64,000 nt of DNA from Bacillus sp. S/N-304-OC-R1 (GCF_019749375.1 NZ_JACWFE010000009.1:1-64000); one strand, 5' to 3'. Numbered from the stretch's first letter, positions 51,477 to 61,101 are shown. Made by a program: numbers and translations. The notes: a model not told the origin generated them from the letters alone.

Positions 51477-54077
51477 CTATATATTTTCTTGTTTTAAGGC
51501 ATCTATTATATTTTCTCTTTTTACTTTTGAACTGGAATATAGCATCGCAGAGCCCACTATGATAAATACAGCGACAACGACATAGATAATACTTCCCAAC
51601 GGAAGTGTGAATGTATAGCTGAAGCTGTTCATTAAGGAACGATGGATCATGTACATGACAGCGATACTAATCGGCAGTCCATACAAAAGCGACTTGATTC
51701 CATAAAAAATACTTTCATAGTTAATCATTTTATTAAACCCTTTTGGTGTCATACCAACTGATTTCAGCATACCAAATTCACGTTTTCGTAGTGAAATGCT
51801 CGTAGATATTGTATTGAATATATTTGCCATTGAAATAGCTGTTATTAAAACAATAAAGCCGTACGTAAAGACAGACATAATCATCATCAACTGTTCTTCC
51901 TGCTGTCTGCCAAGATAGATATTTTGAACATTCATTTCATTTTCTTTCATTTCTTCAATTTCCTGCTGTGTTTTCATTGGATCTTTGCTTTTTAAGTAAA
52001 GCGAGGCGTAATGATCGGCAATTCCATTGTTACCAATAATATTTTTTAATACCTCTTCTGAAACAATGATATTTAATCCTCCTACACCAGAGGAGAAAAT
52101 TCCCATTGGATGCTGATCCGTTAGTCCGGCAATCATGACTTTATTTAGGTCTTTTTCTGTATTCGTATCCATATCTACATAGTGCAGCTCAATGGATTGC
52201 CCGATGTTCTTATGGATCGCCTTTATTTCGGTATATTTCCCAGCTTCATTGTCCTTATATGGAATCGTATCAATAACAATACACTTTAGTTGCCTCGTAT
52301 TTATGAGCTGATCATAATTAACCCCAATATCTTTGGCATATGCCTTCAAACTCTTATTATCCAGTGCATGTATCATAATATCGTAAGGGTATCTTCCATC
52401 TTTTAATATTGTTTGATCATTTTGGATATCGTTTTTCAGTTTGTCAGCAATAGCTGCTTCCTCTATCCATGCTCTTGCGTTAACTGTTTTTATAAAACTT
52501 GAATCTGTCACATTCTCCAATTCGGCAAAGGAGTGTAATTGTCTTTCATTAGCCTGAGTCATCCCATTATACATAGTTATCTGTATATCATAATTGATGC
52601 CATCCTGTGAAAGGACAAGGGACTTCTTTAAATTTTCGGTAAAAAATGATACGGCTAAAAATAATACGATGCTGATAACCAGTGAGAAGACGGTTGCCTG
52701 ATACCTTCTTTTGTTCCTTTTTAAATTCTTCAGTCCGATTTCTGCTTCAAACCCGAATAATTTCCGAACGAGCTTGGATGTTTTCACAGCTTTGCTCGTC
52801 AGCTTTACATCCATTGACTGTCTGATCGCATCAATGGCGGAAACCCTAGAGGCTCTAGCTGCTGGAATATAGGTTGAAATAAAGATCGTAATAATGGAAA
52901 CACAGCAAGCGATTACGATTGTCAGTGGTGTAATCGTCACTTCTAGCTTCTCCGTGACCCCCAATGCACCTTGAATGATTGAGTTTATAAAATAAAAGGT
53001 GATACTGAGTCCAGCAATTCCTGCCAATAATCCGATCGGGATACTGATGAGTCCGATAATAAATCCCTCAAAAAATACCGAATTCCTTTTTTGTCTTTTC
53101 GTCGCCCCTACACTTGAAAGCATGCCTAAATGGCGGGATCGCTCAGAAACCGATATTGCAAAGGCATTATAGATGAGTGAAACAGATCCAACAATAATGA
53201 CTGTCATAATAACTGCCGAGAGCCCGAAAAGAGTAGCATGGAGATTATCATTATTCGTAATGCCATAATAACGCAACAAACCATTATTAAAATAAAAAGA
53301 ATGAATTTGGTTCTCATTCGCTAATTTTTCAGCATGTGCATATAGAGATCTATTCACCTTTTTTAAAACAACACTTACATCTACTGTATCATCCGGACTT
53401 AGGGCGCCTTCATCTATATGTGTAAAAATTGAATACCCGGGTGCCCATGTCGGTTCCCATATAGGGCTTTTAACAAACCCAACGACTGTATAACTTGCAG
53501 TTGTTTTTTCGACTAATGTTTCAACTATTTTTCCGTTTTCCATTTGTAATGGATTCGTTTGAGACAAGACAAGTAAGTTACCCTGTTCTGTTGCTTGCCT
53601 TTCCCCCACATTGAAAGTTAATTGATCACCAATCTTATAATGAACATGAGCGTTTTTGGCAATTTCTTCTGATAAAACAACTTCATTTTCCGTTTTAGGC
53701 AATCGTCCATCTATTAGCTCAATAGGGAATTGTGTAAACCCTTGATCGTTATATGCCTTAATATACAAGTATGGTTTATTTTCATTTTTACTTCCTTTTA
53801 AGGACGCAAATCCAATTGATTTTGATACAACAAGCTCTTTCGTTTCTTCATCGTTTTTAATGGCCTCAAGCTGTTTTGGATTCACATCATTATAAAGAAC
53901 ATGCCATTCTCCTTCTGTTGCAATCGTTTGCCTTTTCAATAAATCTAAAAAAGAAACGCCAAGTGTCGCAACAGCCATGATCATTGCAGCAGAAATAATA
54001 ACTCCTATTACAGTAACCAAAGTTCTTCTTTTATTCTGCTTTAAATGCCTAATCGTAACTTTGTTGACAATATTCAT
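51477..54077 (-). CDS. FtsX-type ABC transporter permease
   Basis: An 866-residue permease with TM1 at about 18-38, a 230-residue extracellular domain, then three helices of the first FtsX domain (about 285-410, SRHLGMLSSVGATKRQKRNS in between). A second unit follows: TM near 460, an extracellular domain, and a closing FtsX domain (KREFGMLKSVGMTPKGFNKM, then two helices). The 8-10 helix layout resembles two-FtsX exporters rather than the shorter BceB, which has one large loop. It overlaps the ATPase gene by ATGA. Linked to its own two-component system, it most likely handles antimicrobial peptides or envelope lipids. Confidence 0.88.
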   Translation of the reverse strand: MNIVNKVTIRHLKQNKRRTLVTVIGVIISAAMIMAVATLGVSFLDLLKRQTIATEGEWHVLYNDVNPKQLEAIKNDEETKELVVSKSIGFASLKGSKNENKPYLYIKAYNDQGFTQFPIELIDGRLPKTENEVVLSEEIAKNAHVHYKIGDQLTFNVGERQATEQGNLLVLSQTNPLQMENGKIVETLVEKTTASYTVVGFVKSPIWEPTWAPGYSIFTHIDEGALSPDDTVDVSVVLKKVNRSLYAHAEKLANENQIHSFYFNNGLLRYYGITNNDNLHATLFGLSAVIMTVIIVGSVSLIYNAFAISVSERSRHLGMLSSVGATKRQKRNSVFFEGFIIGLISIPIGLLAGIAGLSITFYFINSIIQGALGVTEKLEVTITPLTIVIACCVSIITIFISTYIPAARASRVSAIDAIRQSMDVKLTSKAVKTSKLVRKLFGFEAEIGLKNLKRNKRRYQATVFSLVISIVLFLAVSFFTENLKKSLVLSQDGINYDIQITMYNGMTQANERQLHSFAELENVTDSSFIKTVNARAWIEEAAIADKLKNDIQNDQTILKDGRYPYDIMIHALDNKSLKAYAKDIGVNYDQLINTRQLKCIVIDTIPYKDNEAGKYTEIKAIHKNIGQSIELHYVDMDTNTEKDLNKVMIAGLTDQHPMGIFSSGVGGLNIIVSEEVLKNIIGNNGIADHYASLYLKSKDPMKTQQEIEEMKENEMNVQNIYLGRQQEEQLMMIMSVFTYGFIVLITAISMANIFNTISTSISLRKREFGMLKSVGMTPKGFNKMINYESIFYGIKSLLYGLPISIAVMYMIHRSLMNSFSYTFTLPLGSIIYVVVAVFIIVGSAMLYSSSKVKRENIIDALKQENI

Positions 54078-54757
54078 GAACGAATCACCTCGTCCTTGGC
54101 GATCTTGCCATCCTCTATCGAAATAACACGGTCTGCCTGAAGGGCGATTCTCTCATCATGGGTAATCACAATCAAAGTCTGATTCAAGGACTTATTAAAC
54201 ATTTTTAATAGATCAATAATTTCACTGCTATTCTTACTATCTAAATTTCCTGTTGGTTCATCGGCAAGCATAATAGCTGGATTGCTAATGAGTGCTCTCC
54301 CAATCGAAACCCTTTGCTGCTGCCCGCCTGAAAGCTGATTAGGCAAATGGTTTAATCGATTTTGCAAATTTAGAATGTGTACAAGTTCATCGAACTGCTT
54401 TTGATCGACTTTATGTTCATCCAGCAAAAGCGGTAATGTAATATTTTCTTCAACAGTCAATACCGGGATTAGATTGTAAAACTGATAGATAAGCCCAATC
54501 TGTCTTCTTCTGAAAATGGCTAGCTGTGTTTCATTAAGCTTGTAAATATCTGTACCATCTACTAACACTTTTCCGCTGGTCGGTCTGTCTACACCTCCAA
54601 GCATATGTAATAGAGTAGATTTTCCTGAACCTGATGGACCAATAATGGCGACAAATTCACCCTTTTTCACAGAAAAGGATACATTATCAAGTGCTGTTAC
54701 AGCTGTTTCCCCTTTGCCATAAATTTTAGACAGATTTTCTATTTTCAATATTTCCAT
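54074..54757 (-). CDS. ABC transporter ATP-binding protein (MacB/LolD/BceA type)
   Basis: A 227-residue ATPase: Walker A GPSGSGKST near residue 37, Q-loop QFYNLIPVLTV, signature LSGGQQQR, Walker B IMLADEPTGNLD, and H-loop VITHD. The GKGETAVTALDNVSF start is that of the FtsX-linked family. ATG 54757 has GGAGGG seven bases upstream; the ATG at 54772 overlaps that site. Co-translated with the permease. Five 11-bp repeats lie immediately upstream as a regulator site. Confidence 0.92.
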   Translation of the reverse strand: MEILKIENLSKIYGKGETAVTALDNVSFSVKKGEFVAIIGPSGSGKSTLLHMLGGVDRPTSGKVLVDGTDIYKLNETQLAIFRRRQIGLIYQFYNLIPVLTVEENITLPLLLDEHKVDQKQFDELVHILNLQNRLNHLPNQLSGGQQQRVSIGRALISNPAIMLADEPTGNLDSKNSSEIIDLLKMFNKSLNQTLIVITHDERIALQADRVISIEDGKIAKDEVIRS

Positions 54758-54801
54758 TGTAAAACCCTCCATACATTAGCTGATGAATCATAGTTTATCT
54801 G

Positions 54802-54856
54802 TCCAAAATGACTTTGGAGTGACTTTGAAGTGACAATTTAGTCACTTAAAGATGAC
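54802..54856 (-). promoter_or_regulatory. Five-unit 11-bp operator array of the ABC operon
   Basis: On the plus strand, units end in TGAC/TCAC every 11 bases: TTTGGAGTGAC (54813-54823), TTTGAAGTGAC (54824-54834), with weaker TCCAAAATGAC before and AATTTAGTCAC and TTAAAGATGAC after. On the minus strand a TATGAT -10 box follows about 20 bases downstream. The array starts next to the kinase stop codon and fits phased binding by the adjacent OmpR-type regulator. Confidence 0.7.
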
Positions 54857-55870
54857 TTAAATGATTTGCTTGTAAAATTTTATTGTAAACTCTGTACCTT
54901 TTCCTTCCTGACTCTTCACATCGATTACCCCGTTTTGATTGGAAATAATACTGTGAGCCATCGCTAGTCCAATGCCGACATTATCCTCACCGGCATTTTT
55001 CCCTTTATAGAATCGCTTAAATATATAAGGAAGATCCTCTCTCGGAATACCTTTGCCGTTATCAGCTATTTTTATTTCAGTAAACAAAGCATTTTCATTA
55101 AGAGAGATTGAAATATGACCTCCGTTTCGAGTGTGCTCTACACAATTTTTAAAAAGATTAATAAAGGCTTCTGTTGTCCAATTTAAGTCACCGATAAAAG
55201 TGACATTTTTTTCACCATTTATGGTAAGCTTCTGCTCCTTTATATCCATTGGAATTAACATTGGCTGGAGCGCTTTTTTAATAAGGGCCGCTGCGTCTAT
55301 TTCATCCTTTTTAAAATGAACGGTGCCCGCATCGATTTTAGATAGCTTTAATAATGATGAAACCAGCCATTCTATTCTCTCTAACTGTGTTAGAATATTT
55401 TGCGTAAATTCCTCCCGCTTTTCATTAGGGAGATTCGGTTCACTTAATAAATCTGCCATCACAACCATAGAGGTAAGCGGTGTTTTGAGCTGATGGGAAA
55501 TATCAGAAATTGCATTCATTAATCGTACTTTATCTTTTTGTAAAAGAGTGCTTTGTTCCGAAAGCATCAGCGTCACTTTATAAATATCATTCTTTAAAAT
55601 ACTTAACTCACCCTCACGATTATCACGAACATCCAACGAATAATTACCGCTGCTAATTTGCCGCAAATAGCCCGATAGCTTTTCAATTTCACGATATCGC
55701 CAGCGCGTGAACCATAAACTAATTCCGATAATGAGAATTGATGTAATAAGGACAAGAAATGCAGCCGTTATTGATAGAAAAAACGCAATTGTCGAACCGG
55801 TAAGGGCTACTAAACTTAAGCAAAGTATTATTAATTGAATTTCTTTATTTCGGAGCAAGCTACTCACCAA
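54857..55870 (-). CDS. Sensor histidine kinase (intramembrane-sensing type)
   Basis: A 337-residue kinase with two close hydrophobic segments in the first 50 residues (LIILCLSLVALTGSTIAFFL and FLVLITSILIIGISLWF) and almost no extracellular loop, as in BceS-like kinases that sense through a transporter. Then a HAMP-like linker, HisKA with ISHQLKTPLTSMV, and HATPase with NLFKNCVEHT, DNGKGIP and VGIGLAMAHSI. The start is uncertain: TTG 55870, GTG 55867 or TTG 55858 are all near AAGG/GGTGAG. It overlaps the regulator gene by about 11 bases. Confidence 0.9.
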   Translation of the reverse strand: MVSSLLRNKEIQLIILCLSLVALTGSTIAFFLSITAAFLVLITSILIIGISLWFTRWRYREIEKLSGYLRQISSGNYSLDVRDNREGELSILKNDIYKVTLMLSEQSTLLQKDKVRLMNAISDISHQLKTPLTSMVVMADLLSEPNLPNEKREEFTQNILTQLERIEWLVSSLLKLSKIDAGTVHFKKDEIDAAALIKKALQPMLIPMDIKEQKLTINGEKNVTFIGDLNWTTEAFINLFKNCVEHTRNGGHISISLNENALFTEIKIADNGKGIPREDLPYIFKRFYKGKNAGEDNVGIGLAMAHSIISNQNGVIDVKSQEGKGTEFTIKFYKQII

Positions 55871-56540
55871 CCTTATAGCCTAAACCGCGTACAGTCTTGA
55901 TAATAGTTGGGTTTTGTGGCTGATCTTCAAGCTTTTCACGAAGCCTTTTAATATAAACGGTTAAGGTATTGTCATTCACGAAGTCACCAGCTACATCCCA
56001 AATTTGCTCTAGGAGCCCATTCCGTGTGAGAACTTGTCCAATATGATTAAAGAAAATCAGCAGTAATCGATATTCTAACGCAGTGAGTACAACTTCCTCT
56101 CCATTTTTATAAACCTTTCCCTCTAACGTATTAATTTTGATAGCTCCAAATTCCAATACGACATTCATCGTTTGCTTATAGTATCTTCTGAGGACCGATT
56201 TCATTCTGGATAGAAGCTCACGAATTCGAAAGGGTTTTGTAATATAGTCATCTGCACCCATATCTAATCCCATTACAACATTAACCTCATCATCAATGGC
56301 TGTTAGAAAAATAACCGGGATATCACTCTTTTCCTTCACAAGCTTGCATAATTCATACCCGCTTCCATCTGGAAGGGATAGGTCAAACAAGCATAATTGA
56401 ATTTGATGTATATCCTTAGCAATGACATCTATCGCATCCTTGGTATTATGACAAATTATCGTTGAATAGCCTTCCTGCTGAAGTGAATATTGAAGTCCTG
56501 AGCAAATCGTTTTATCATCCTCTACGAGTAAAATTTTCAT
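55860..56540 (-). CDS. OmpR-family response regulator
   Basis: A 226-residue regulator: EDD at the start, phospho-Asp in LCLFDLSLPDGSG, FLTAIDD, and the Lys in YITKPF; the DNA-binding winged helix includes LTALEYRLLLIFFNHIGQVL and VRGLGYKVGE. Partner of the kinase at 54857 and likely activator of the ABC/FtsX operon through the 11-bp repeats. First gene of the operon; upstream is a terminator of the hydrolase gene. Confidence 0.92.
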   Translation of the reverse strand: MKILLVEDDKTICSGLQYSLQQEGYSTIICHNTKDAIDVIAKDIHQIQLCLFDLSLPDGSGYELCKLVKEKSDIPVIFLTAIDDEVNVVMGLDMGADDYITKPFRIRELLSRMKSVLRRYYKQTMNVVLEFGAIKINTLEGKVYKNGEEVVLTALEYRLLLIFFNHIGQVLTRNGLLEQIWDVAGDFVNDNTLTVYIKRLREKLEDQPQNPTIIKTVRGLGYKVGE

Positions 56541-56630
56541 AAAACGCTCATCCTTACGTTATAAATTTGAATTACATTTTTTATCATATATGTAAACTAG
56601 TAATTTCACCAATGATATATCTATACATAA

Positions 56631-56660
56631 AAACGTTTCCGCACAGTGGCAGAAACGTTT
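56631..56660 (-). terminator. Intrinsic terminator after the hydrolase gene
   Basis: AAACGTTTC (56631-56639) and GAAACGTTT (56652-56660), with T-rich sequence on the minus strand side. Confidence 0.7.
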
Positions 56661-56670
56661 CGGATTAGTA

Positions 56671-57615
56671 TTATTTGGCAAGCATATATTTTTCCGACCA
56701 TTGTTTGATAAGTGTTAGCATTTCATGACTTAATGGGTTGGTTAAACCCTTTTTATAAATGGTTTTGACTTTAATCGATGAAACAGGTTCTTCTTGATCT
56801 CTAAGAAGATGATTCATTTTTACAACATTATAGCCCTCCGCTGGACCATTTACCTTTTCCGCAAAAACCTGTACATGTGTAGGATCGACTTGGACATCTT
56901 TATCACCTGTTATAGCAATAATTGGACATGTAATGGCTTCAAGGTCAGGTGTCATATTGTATTCAAAAATTTCACGCATCCATTTGGCGTTAATTTTAAC
57001 CACTCCTTTTTTATACACTGTCTGGTTTGAGGTTAAAATTTCTTGAAATAGCTTCGCCTGTTTATTTACTGTAGTAGTATGAACTTTTAATGCACGAAGC
57101 AGGAAGCCTTGAAAGCCTTTCATGCCGGCAGCCTCTTTCTCTACTAAGTGTGTTTGGAATTCGGATGCTTTTCGGACGTTGTCAGCCTGACCGGCTAGAA
57201 AAATAATTCCTGCTGCCTGCACCCGTTTATTTACAGCAGGCCCAACCGTACAGCCTTCACTATGACCAAGCAAAAATACTCTTTCTGGATCAACTTCCGG
57301 CAGCTGTCTTGCAGCCTGAACCGCAGCAACACCATCATTTACAAGATCCCACATGCCAGTTTCATAGAAGTCACCGCCGCTCTCCCCGGACCCTCTTTTA
57401 TCATAGCGAAGAGTCGCTACACCAAAAGAAGCAAAAAACTCTGCCAGCATACGGTAGGCATTCATCGAGAAATTCTTAACATTGCCGTCTCTATCTATCG
57501 GGCCAGATCCGTGTAAAATAACTACAAGAGGAAGCTTTCCCTCAAATATCTCTGGATAATTGACCGTACCTTTTATGATAATATCAGTTTCAAATTGAAT
57601 CGATTGCTCTTTCAT
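56671..57615 (-). CDS. Alpha/beta hydrolase
   Basis: A 314-residue alpha/beta hydrolase: oxyanion region VVILHGSGPIDRDGN, nucleophile elbow LLGHSEGCTVGP (Ser), acid in ITGDKDVQVDP, and His in VVKMNHLLRD. The layout resembles the dienelactone-hydrolase/acylaminoacyl-like esterases of Bacillus. Cytoplasmic, with no signal peptide. The substrate is unknown. The upstream region is the 52-bp repeat array. Confidence 0.88.
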   Translation of the reverse strand: MKEQSIQFETDIIIKGTVNYPEIFEGKLPLVVILHGSGPIDRDGNVKNFSMNAYRMLAEFFASFGVATLRYDKRGSGESGGDFYETGMWDLVNDGVAAVQAARQLPEVDPERVFLLGHSEGCTVGPAVNKRVQAAGIIFLAGQADNVRKASEFQTHLVEKEAAGMKGFQGFLLRALKVHTTTVNKQAKLFQEILTSNQTVYKKGVVKINAKWMREIFEYNMTPDLEAITCPIIAITGDKDVQVDPTHVQVFAEKVNGPAEGYNVVKMNHLLRDQEEPVSSIKVKTIYKKGLTNPLSHEMLTLIKQWSEKYMLAK

Positions 57616-57699
57616 CAGTATTGACCCCCATCATTTTGTATATTGATAAGACGGTTAAGGGGAAAAAGCGTTCATGGGAAAATAAAAAACCTTTTTTGT

Positions 57700-58095
57700 A
57701 TAGGGGAATTGGGAATGCCTCTCTTTTACCGAGGACTCCTTTTTCTCTTTGAACTGGCAATGAGACTACCGCTATTTGACTACGCACTCCCTTTTTCTTC
57801 TTGGACGGGCAATGAGACGACCTCTATTTGACCGCAGGCTCCCTTTTTCTTCTTGGACAGGCAATGAGGAGACCTCTATTTAACCGCAGACTCCCTTTTT
57901 CTCTTTGAACGGGCAATGAGACTACCTTTCTTTTACCGGGGACTCCCTTTTTCTTCTTGGACAGGCAATGAGGAGACCTCTATTTAACCGCAGACTCCCT
58001 TTTTCTCTTTGAACGGGCAATGAGACGGCCTCTCTTTTACCGGGCACTCCCTTTTTCTTCTTGGACGGGCAATTAGGCTACCTTTCTTTTAGCCA
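57700..58095. repeat. Array of 52-bp intergenic repeats (about seven units)
   Basis: ACTCCCTTTTTCT-type cores recur at about 57734, 57786, 57838, 57890, 57942, 57994 and 58047, a 52-bp period. Each unit contains TCTTGGACGGGCAATGAG or CTTTGAACGGGCAATGAG, then a CTACCTTTC or CGACCTCTATTTGACCG tail. The two unit subtypes alternate in part of the array. No open frame or hairpin is obvious. It fills most of the gene-free region 57616-58155. Confidence 0.88.
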
Positions 58096-58115
58096 ATGAC
58101 ATTACCCACAAAAAA

Positions 58116-58142
58116 ACAGACCTTTTCCACGAAAAGGTCTGT
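58116..58142 (-). terminator. Intrinsic terminator of yeeN
   Basis: ACAGACCTTTTC and GAAAAGGTCTGT are perfect complements; on the minus strand TTTTTTT follows. Confidence 0.88.
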
Positions 58143-58155
58143 CTATGCTTATCTT

Positions 58156-58875
58156 TTATTCACCTAAATCTACATTATGGTACACTTGCTGGACATCATC
58201 TAAGTCTTCGAGTGCATCGATCATTTTTTCAAATTTTGCTTTTGCATCATCTGATAGCTCAATTTCATTTTGAGCGAGCATTGTAATTTCAGCAACTGTA
58301 AATTCAGTTACACCTGAATTTTTTAATGCTTCCTGTACAGCATGAAATTGATCAGGCTCTGCATAGATAATCACTGAATCATCCTCTTCTAAAATGTCAC
58401 GTGCATCTACATCTGCTTCCATCAAAGTCTCAAGGACTTCATCTGCTGTTTTGCCTTCAAGACCGATAACAGCCGTTGCATCAAACATATATGCAACCGA
58501 TCCGCTTACACCCATGTTTCCGCCGTTTTTCCCGAAAGCAGCACGAACATCAGAAGCTGTACGGTTCACGTTGTTAGTTAGAGCGTCTACAATGACCATA
58601 GAACCGTTAGGACCAAATCCTTCATAACGAAGCTCATCATAGTTTTCATCTGAACCGCCTTTTGCTTTATCAATCGCACGGTCAATAATATGTTTCGGTA
58701 CATTATATGTTTTCGCACGTTCTAGAACAAATTTTAATGCTTGGTTCGCTTCCGGATCTGGCTCGCCCTGTTTGGCTGCTACAAAAATCTCAACCCCGAA
58801 CTTAGCATATATACGGCTAGTATTCGCATCTTTAGATGCCTTTTTATCCTTAATATTATTCCATTTACGGCCCAT
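58156..58875 (-). CDS. yeeN: YebC/PmpR family protein, YeeN type
   Basis: A 239-residue protein of the YebC/PmpR/TACO1 family in its Gram-positive YeeN branch: starts [20 protein letters not shown], then [40 protein letters not shown] and VYHNVDL at the end. YebC proteins are now linked to translation of proline-rich stretches, earlier to transcriptional control. Start at 58875; the GTG at 58884 adds three residues. Stands alone with its own terminator. Confidence 0.93.
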   Translation of the reverse strand: MGRKWNNIKDKKASKDANTSRIYAKFGVEIFVAAKQGEPDPEANQALKFVLERAKTYNVPKHIIDRAIDKAKGGSDENYDELRYEGFGPNGSMVIVDALTNNVNRTASDVRAAFGKNGGNMGVSGSVAYMFDATAVIGLEGKTADEVLETLMEADVDARDILEEDDSVIIYAEPDQFHAVQEALKNSGVTEFTVAEITMLAQNEIELSDDAKAKFEKMIDALEDLDDVQQVYHNVDLGE

Positions 58876-59072
58876 ATTGACCACTCTCTTTCCACTTTGG
58901 ATCTACATAGAAAATATTAATACGAAATAGGTTATTTCTTCAATACTTTTTCAGAATAACTTCAACAACAGGAAATATTACCAAGATAGGAAAATGAAAA
59001 TGTTCTCCTGTTCGTAAGACAAGCAATATTATACCTTAATTTTTTCTAGTTTTCATCTTATCACTAACACTA

Positions 59073-59594
59073 TTACTCATTCAAAGGAACCGGAATGCTT
59101 CTCTCTAAGATTTGTGCTTGCTTCATAAAAATATCCCAATCATTTGATATAGTAATATTTAATCCTAATCCTGCCTCTCTTAAATATTGCTGTAATTCCT
59201 CGAAGTTTTTCTGATCATTTTGGGTTACCTCAGCAAATTGGTACAATGAATCAGTTGGATATTGTCTTAATCTTGAGCTTAGCCTGCCAAGCACTGCTTG
59301 ATCGTCTTCTGATATCCATTTAGAATTGGTTCCTGTATGTATCCCTAGTTCGATTCCATTTAACACTTCATTTAGCTTTGTTGTAACCAAATTGGGCTCA
59401 GACCAGTTATTATTTTTTTCATGCTCGATTAGACCTTCTAACTCCACTAGTGACTCCTGAACTTCAGTGAAAAATAATTGCTCCATTGCTAAGTTAATAT
59501 GTATGTATCCCCAAACTATGACTAGGATGAGAATAATGTTTATTGCAATGGAAAATCGAAATAATGCTTTTTGCTTTTTACTCAATCCAATCAC
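59073..59594 (-). CDS. Single-pass membrane protein, unknown
   Basis: About 170-173 residues: one N-terminal membrane helix (FSIAINIILILVIVWGYIHI) followed by a helical extracellular domain (EVQESLVELEGLIEHEKNN, QNDQKNFEELQQYLREAG). Starts either at GTG 59594, directly after the preceding stop, or at TTG 59585, four bases past AGGTGAT, which I find more likely. Second gene of a pair with the NTF2-like protein. No family recognised. Confidence 0.65.
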   Translation of the reverse strand: MIGLSKKQKALFRFSIAINIILILVIVWGYIHINLAMEQLFFTEVQESLVELEGLIEHEKNNNWSEPNLVTTKLNEVLNGIELGIHTGTNSKWISEDDQAVLGRLSSRLRQYPTDSLYQFAEVTQNDQKNFEELQQYLREAGLGLNITISNDWDIFMKQAQILERSIPVPLNE

Positions 59595-59972
59595 CTATTT
59601 TTCTAATTCAATATATTCTCGTAATAATTTCCACTCATCTTCTTCTTTTCTCCATACCAACATGCAAGTGGCAGGAAATTCCACGTCATTAATTAAAGCC
59701 GTTTCCGTGCCAATGGCAACAAACTCTTCACCATTTTTCCTCATCGAAATGGAGGCTAGTACAAAGCTTTTTTCAGCCTGATCGTACTGCTCTAGAACTC
59801 CATTTAAATCATAGTGATAATCATATTGATCAGGCTCTTCTAAACCGGAGTGTGCCCAGTATCCTCTAAAATCTTTGGACATATAGCTTTTTATTCTTTC
59901 TCCATCCTTAGTAATGAAAGCTTCATTCCAGCTTTTGAAATAATCCTTCAACACCTCATTTATTTGCTCCAT
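59595..59972 (-). CDS. NTF2-like (SnoaL/DUF4440-type) protein
   Basis: A 125-residue protein of the NTF2-like superfamily: helix NEVLKDYFKSWNEAFITKDG, short strand YMSKDFRGYW, then curved strands SFVLASISMRKNGEEFVAIG and FPATCMLVWRKEEDEWKLL. Such proteins bind small ligands or act as enzymes; no pocket residues stand out. GAGGAG-type sequence lies upstream (TGAGGAGGG). Its stop touches the next gene, so the two are coupled. Confidence 0.72.
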   Translation of the reverse strand: MEQINEVLKDYFKSWNEAFITKDGERIKSYMSKDFRGYWAHSGLEEPDQYDYHYDLNGVLEQYDQAEKSFVLASISMRKNGEEFVAIGTETALINDVEFPATCMLVWRKEEDEWKLLREYIELEK

Positions 59973-60112
59973 ATAAAACCCTCCTCATTCTGATTATGGG
60001 TTCTACAAATGAAGGCTTAATTCCTTTAAAAAGTTGCTGCAGCTGACATTTTGGAAGGGAATTAGTTTATAAATGAAGAATAGTAATAATAAATCTATTG
60101 AGGAGAATTAGA

Positions 60113-60517
60113 ATGAAGCAATCCATAACCTTTACAGAAGAATTACCCAATCAGGATGAGCTCTATCAACTTTATCAAAATGATGGCTGGAATGATTTTT
60201 TGAAATTGCCAAAGGAAACTTTACATAAAGCTATGCAGCAGAGCTGGTATGTATTAAGCGCTTATGATGGTAACCAATTGATCGGCACTGGCAGAATTAT
60301 TTCTGACGGAGTCATTAATGGTTACATTTGCGGAGTCATGGTTCGTCCAGACTATCGGAATGAGGGAATAGGTAAGGAGATCGTTCGCAGGCTTGTTGAA
60401 CAAGGAATGAAAGATCAACTACATATCCAATTGCTAAGTGATGAGTCGAAAGCTCCTTATTATGAAAGGTTGGGTTTTGAAGTTTTTACAGTTGGGATGA
60501 AATTCTCGAAAGAATAA
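60113..60517 (+). CDS. GNAT family N-acetyltransferase
   Basis: A 134-residue GNAT enzyme of the compact YjcF/Eis-independent type: ELYQLYQNDGWNDFLKLPKE near the start, GYICGVMVRPDYRNEGIGKE as the acetyl-CoA loop, and QLLSDESKAPYYERLGFEVF. Acceptor unknown. ATG 60113 has GAGGAG upstream; the first in-frame start at 60098 overlaps that site. Confidence 0.87.
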   Translation: MKQSITFTEELPNQDELYQLYQNDGWNDFLKLPKETLHKAMQQSWYVLSAYDGNQLIGTGRIISDGVINGYICGVMVRPDYRNEGIGKEIVRRLVEQGMKDQLHIQLLSDESKAPYYERLGFEVFTVGMKFSKE

Positions 60518-60586
60518 TCGTTCATTACTTAGGAATTTATTCAATTTGAATAATCATTTTAAAAAAATTTTACTCGGAGGCCAAAT

Positions 60587-60985
60587 ATGTCTAATTTCAT
60601 CACTCACATTGCTACAGTAGAAATTCCTATTTCCAGCCTTGAAAGATCGATTGAATTCTATACTCGCGTTCTTGGAGTGAAAGTATCCTTTAAAGGTGAA
60701 AAAAATGCTATGCTTAGCTTTCAATCAAAAGGGGTACCAACCCTATATCTTGTAGAAACAGCAGATGTTCAATCACTTTCTTTCTCCAATTCAAACAATG
60801 GTATCATACATAGTGTTATTGACTTTTATACTCCTTCTCTTGTTGAGTTTTATGAATGGCTAAAAAAAGAGCATGTGGAAGTTGGTACATTTAATGTGAA
60901 TGAAAATGGAATTGGGGGCTTTGGATTCAAAGATCCAGATGGAAATTTATTAAGTGCTTGCAATGTATCGCATTTAGGTCAATAA
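60587..60985 (+). CDS. VOC family protein
   Basis: A 132-residue glyoxalase-fold protein: HIATVEIPISSLERSIEFYT with RVLGVKVSF, and GIGGFGFKDPDGNLLSAC at the end, the common VOC frame. It lacks a clear full metal set. Function unknown. CGGAGG lies upstream of the ATG. Follows the GNAT gene at 69 bases. Confidence 0.82.
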   Translation: MSNFITHIATVEIPISSLERSIEFYTRVLGVKVSFKGEKNAMLSFQSKGVPTLYLVETADVQSLSFSNSNNGIIHSVIDFYTPSLVEFYEWLKKEHVEVGTFNVNENGIGGFGFKDPDGNLLSACNVSHLGQ

Positions 60986-61040
60986 GATATGTTTTTAGGA
61001 AAACCACGAAAATAAATCCCGAATAATCAGAATTCTCTTG

Positions 61041-61069
61041 TTTACATTTTTTTAATTTTGCGTTATGAT
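61041..61069 (+). promoter_or_regulatory. Promoter of the 61102 operon
   Basis: TTTACA (61041-61046), 17 bases, TATGAT (61064-61069), 32 bases before the gene. Confidence 0.7.
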
Positions 61070-61101
61070 GAGAACACACTTTTTAAGGGGAGGTTAGGAA
61101 A

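Noticed and set aside
57700..58095. Possible CRISPR array or coding repeats
   Set aside because: Whole 52-bp units repeat without variable spacers, and a short plus-strand frame across 57643-57831 has no ribosome binding site and is broken by stops further on.
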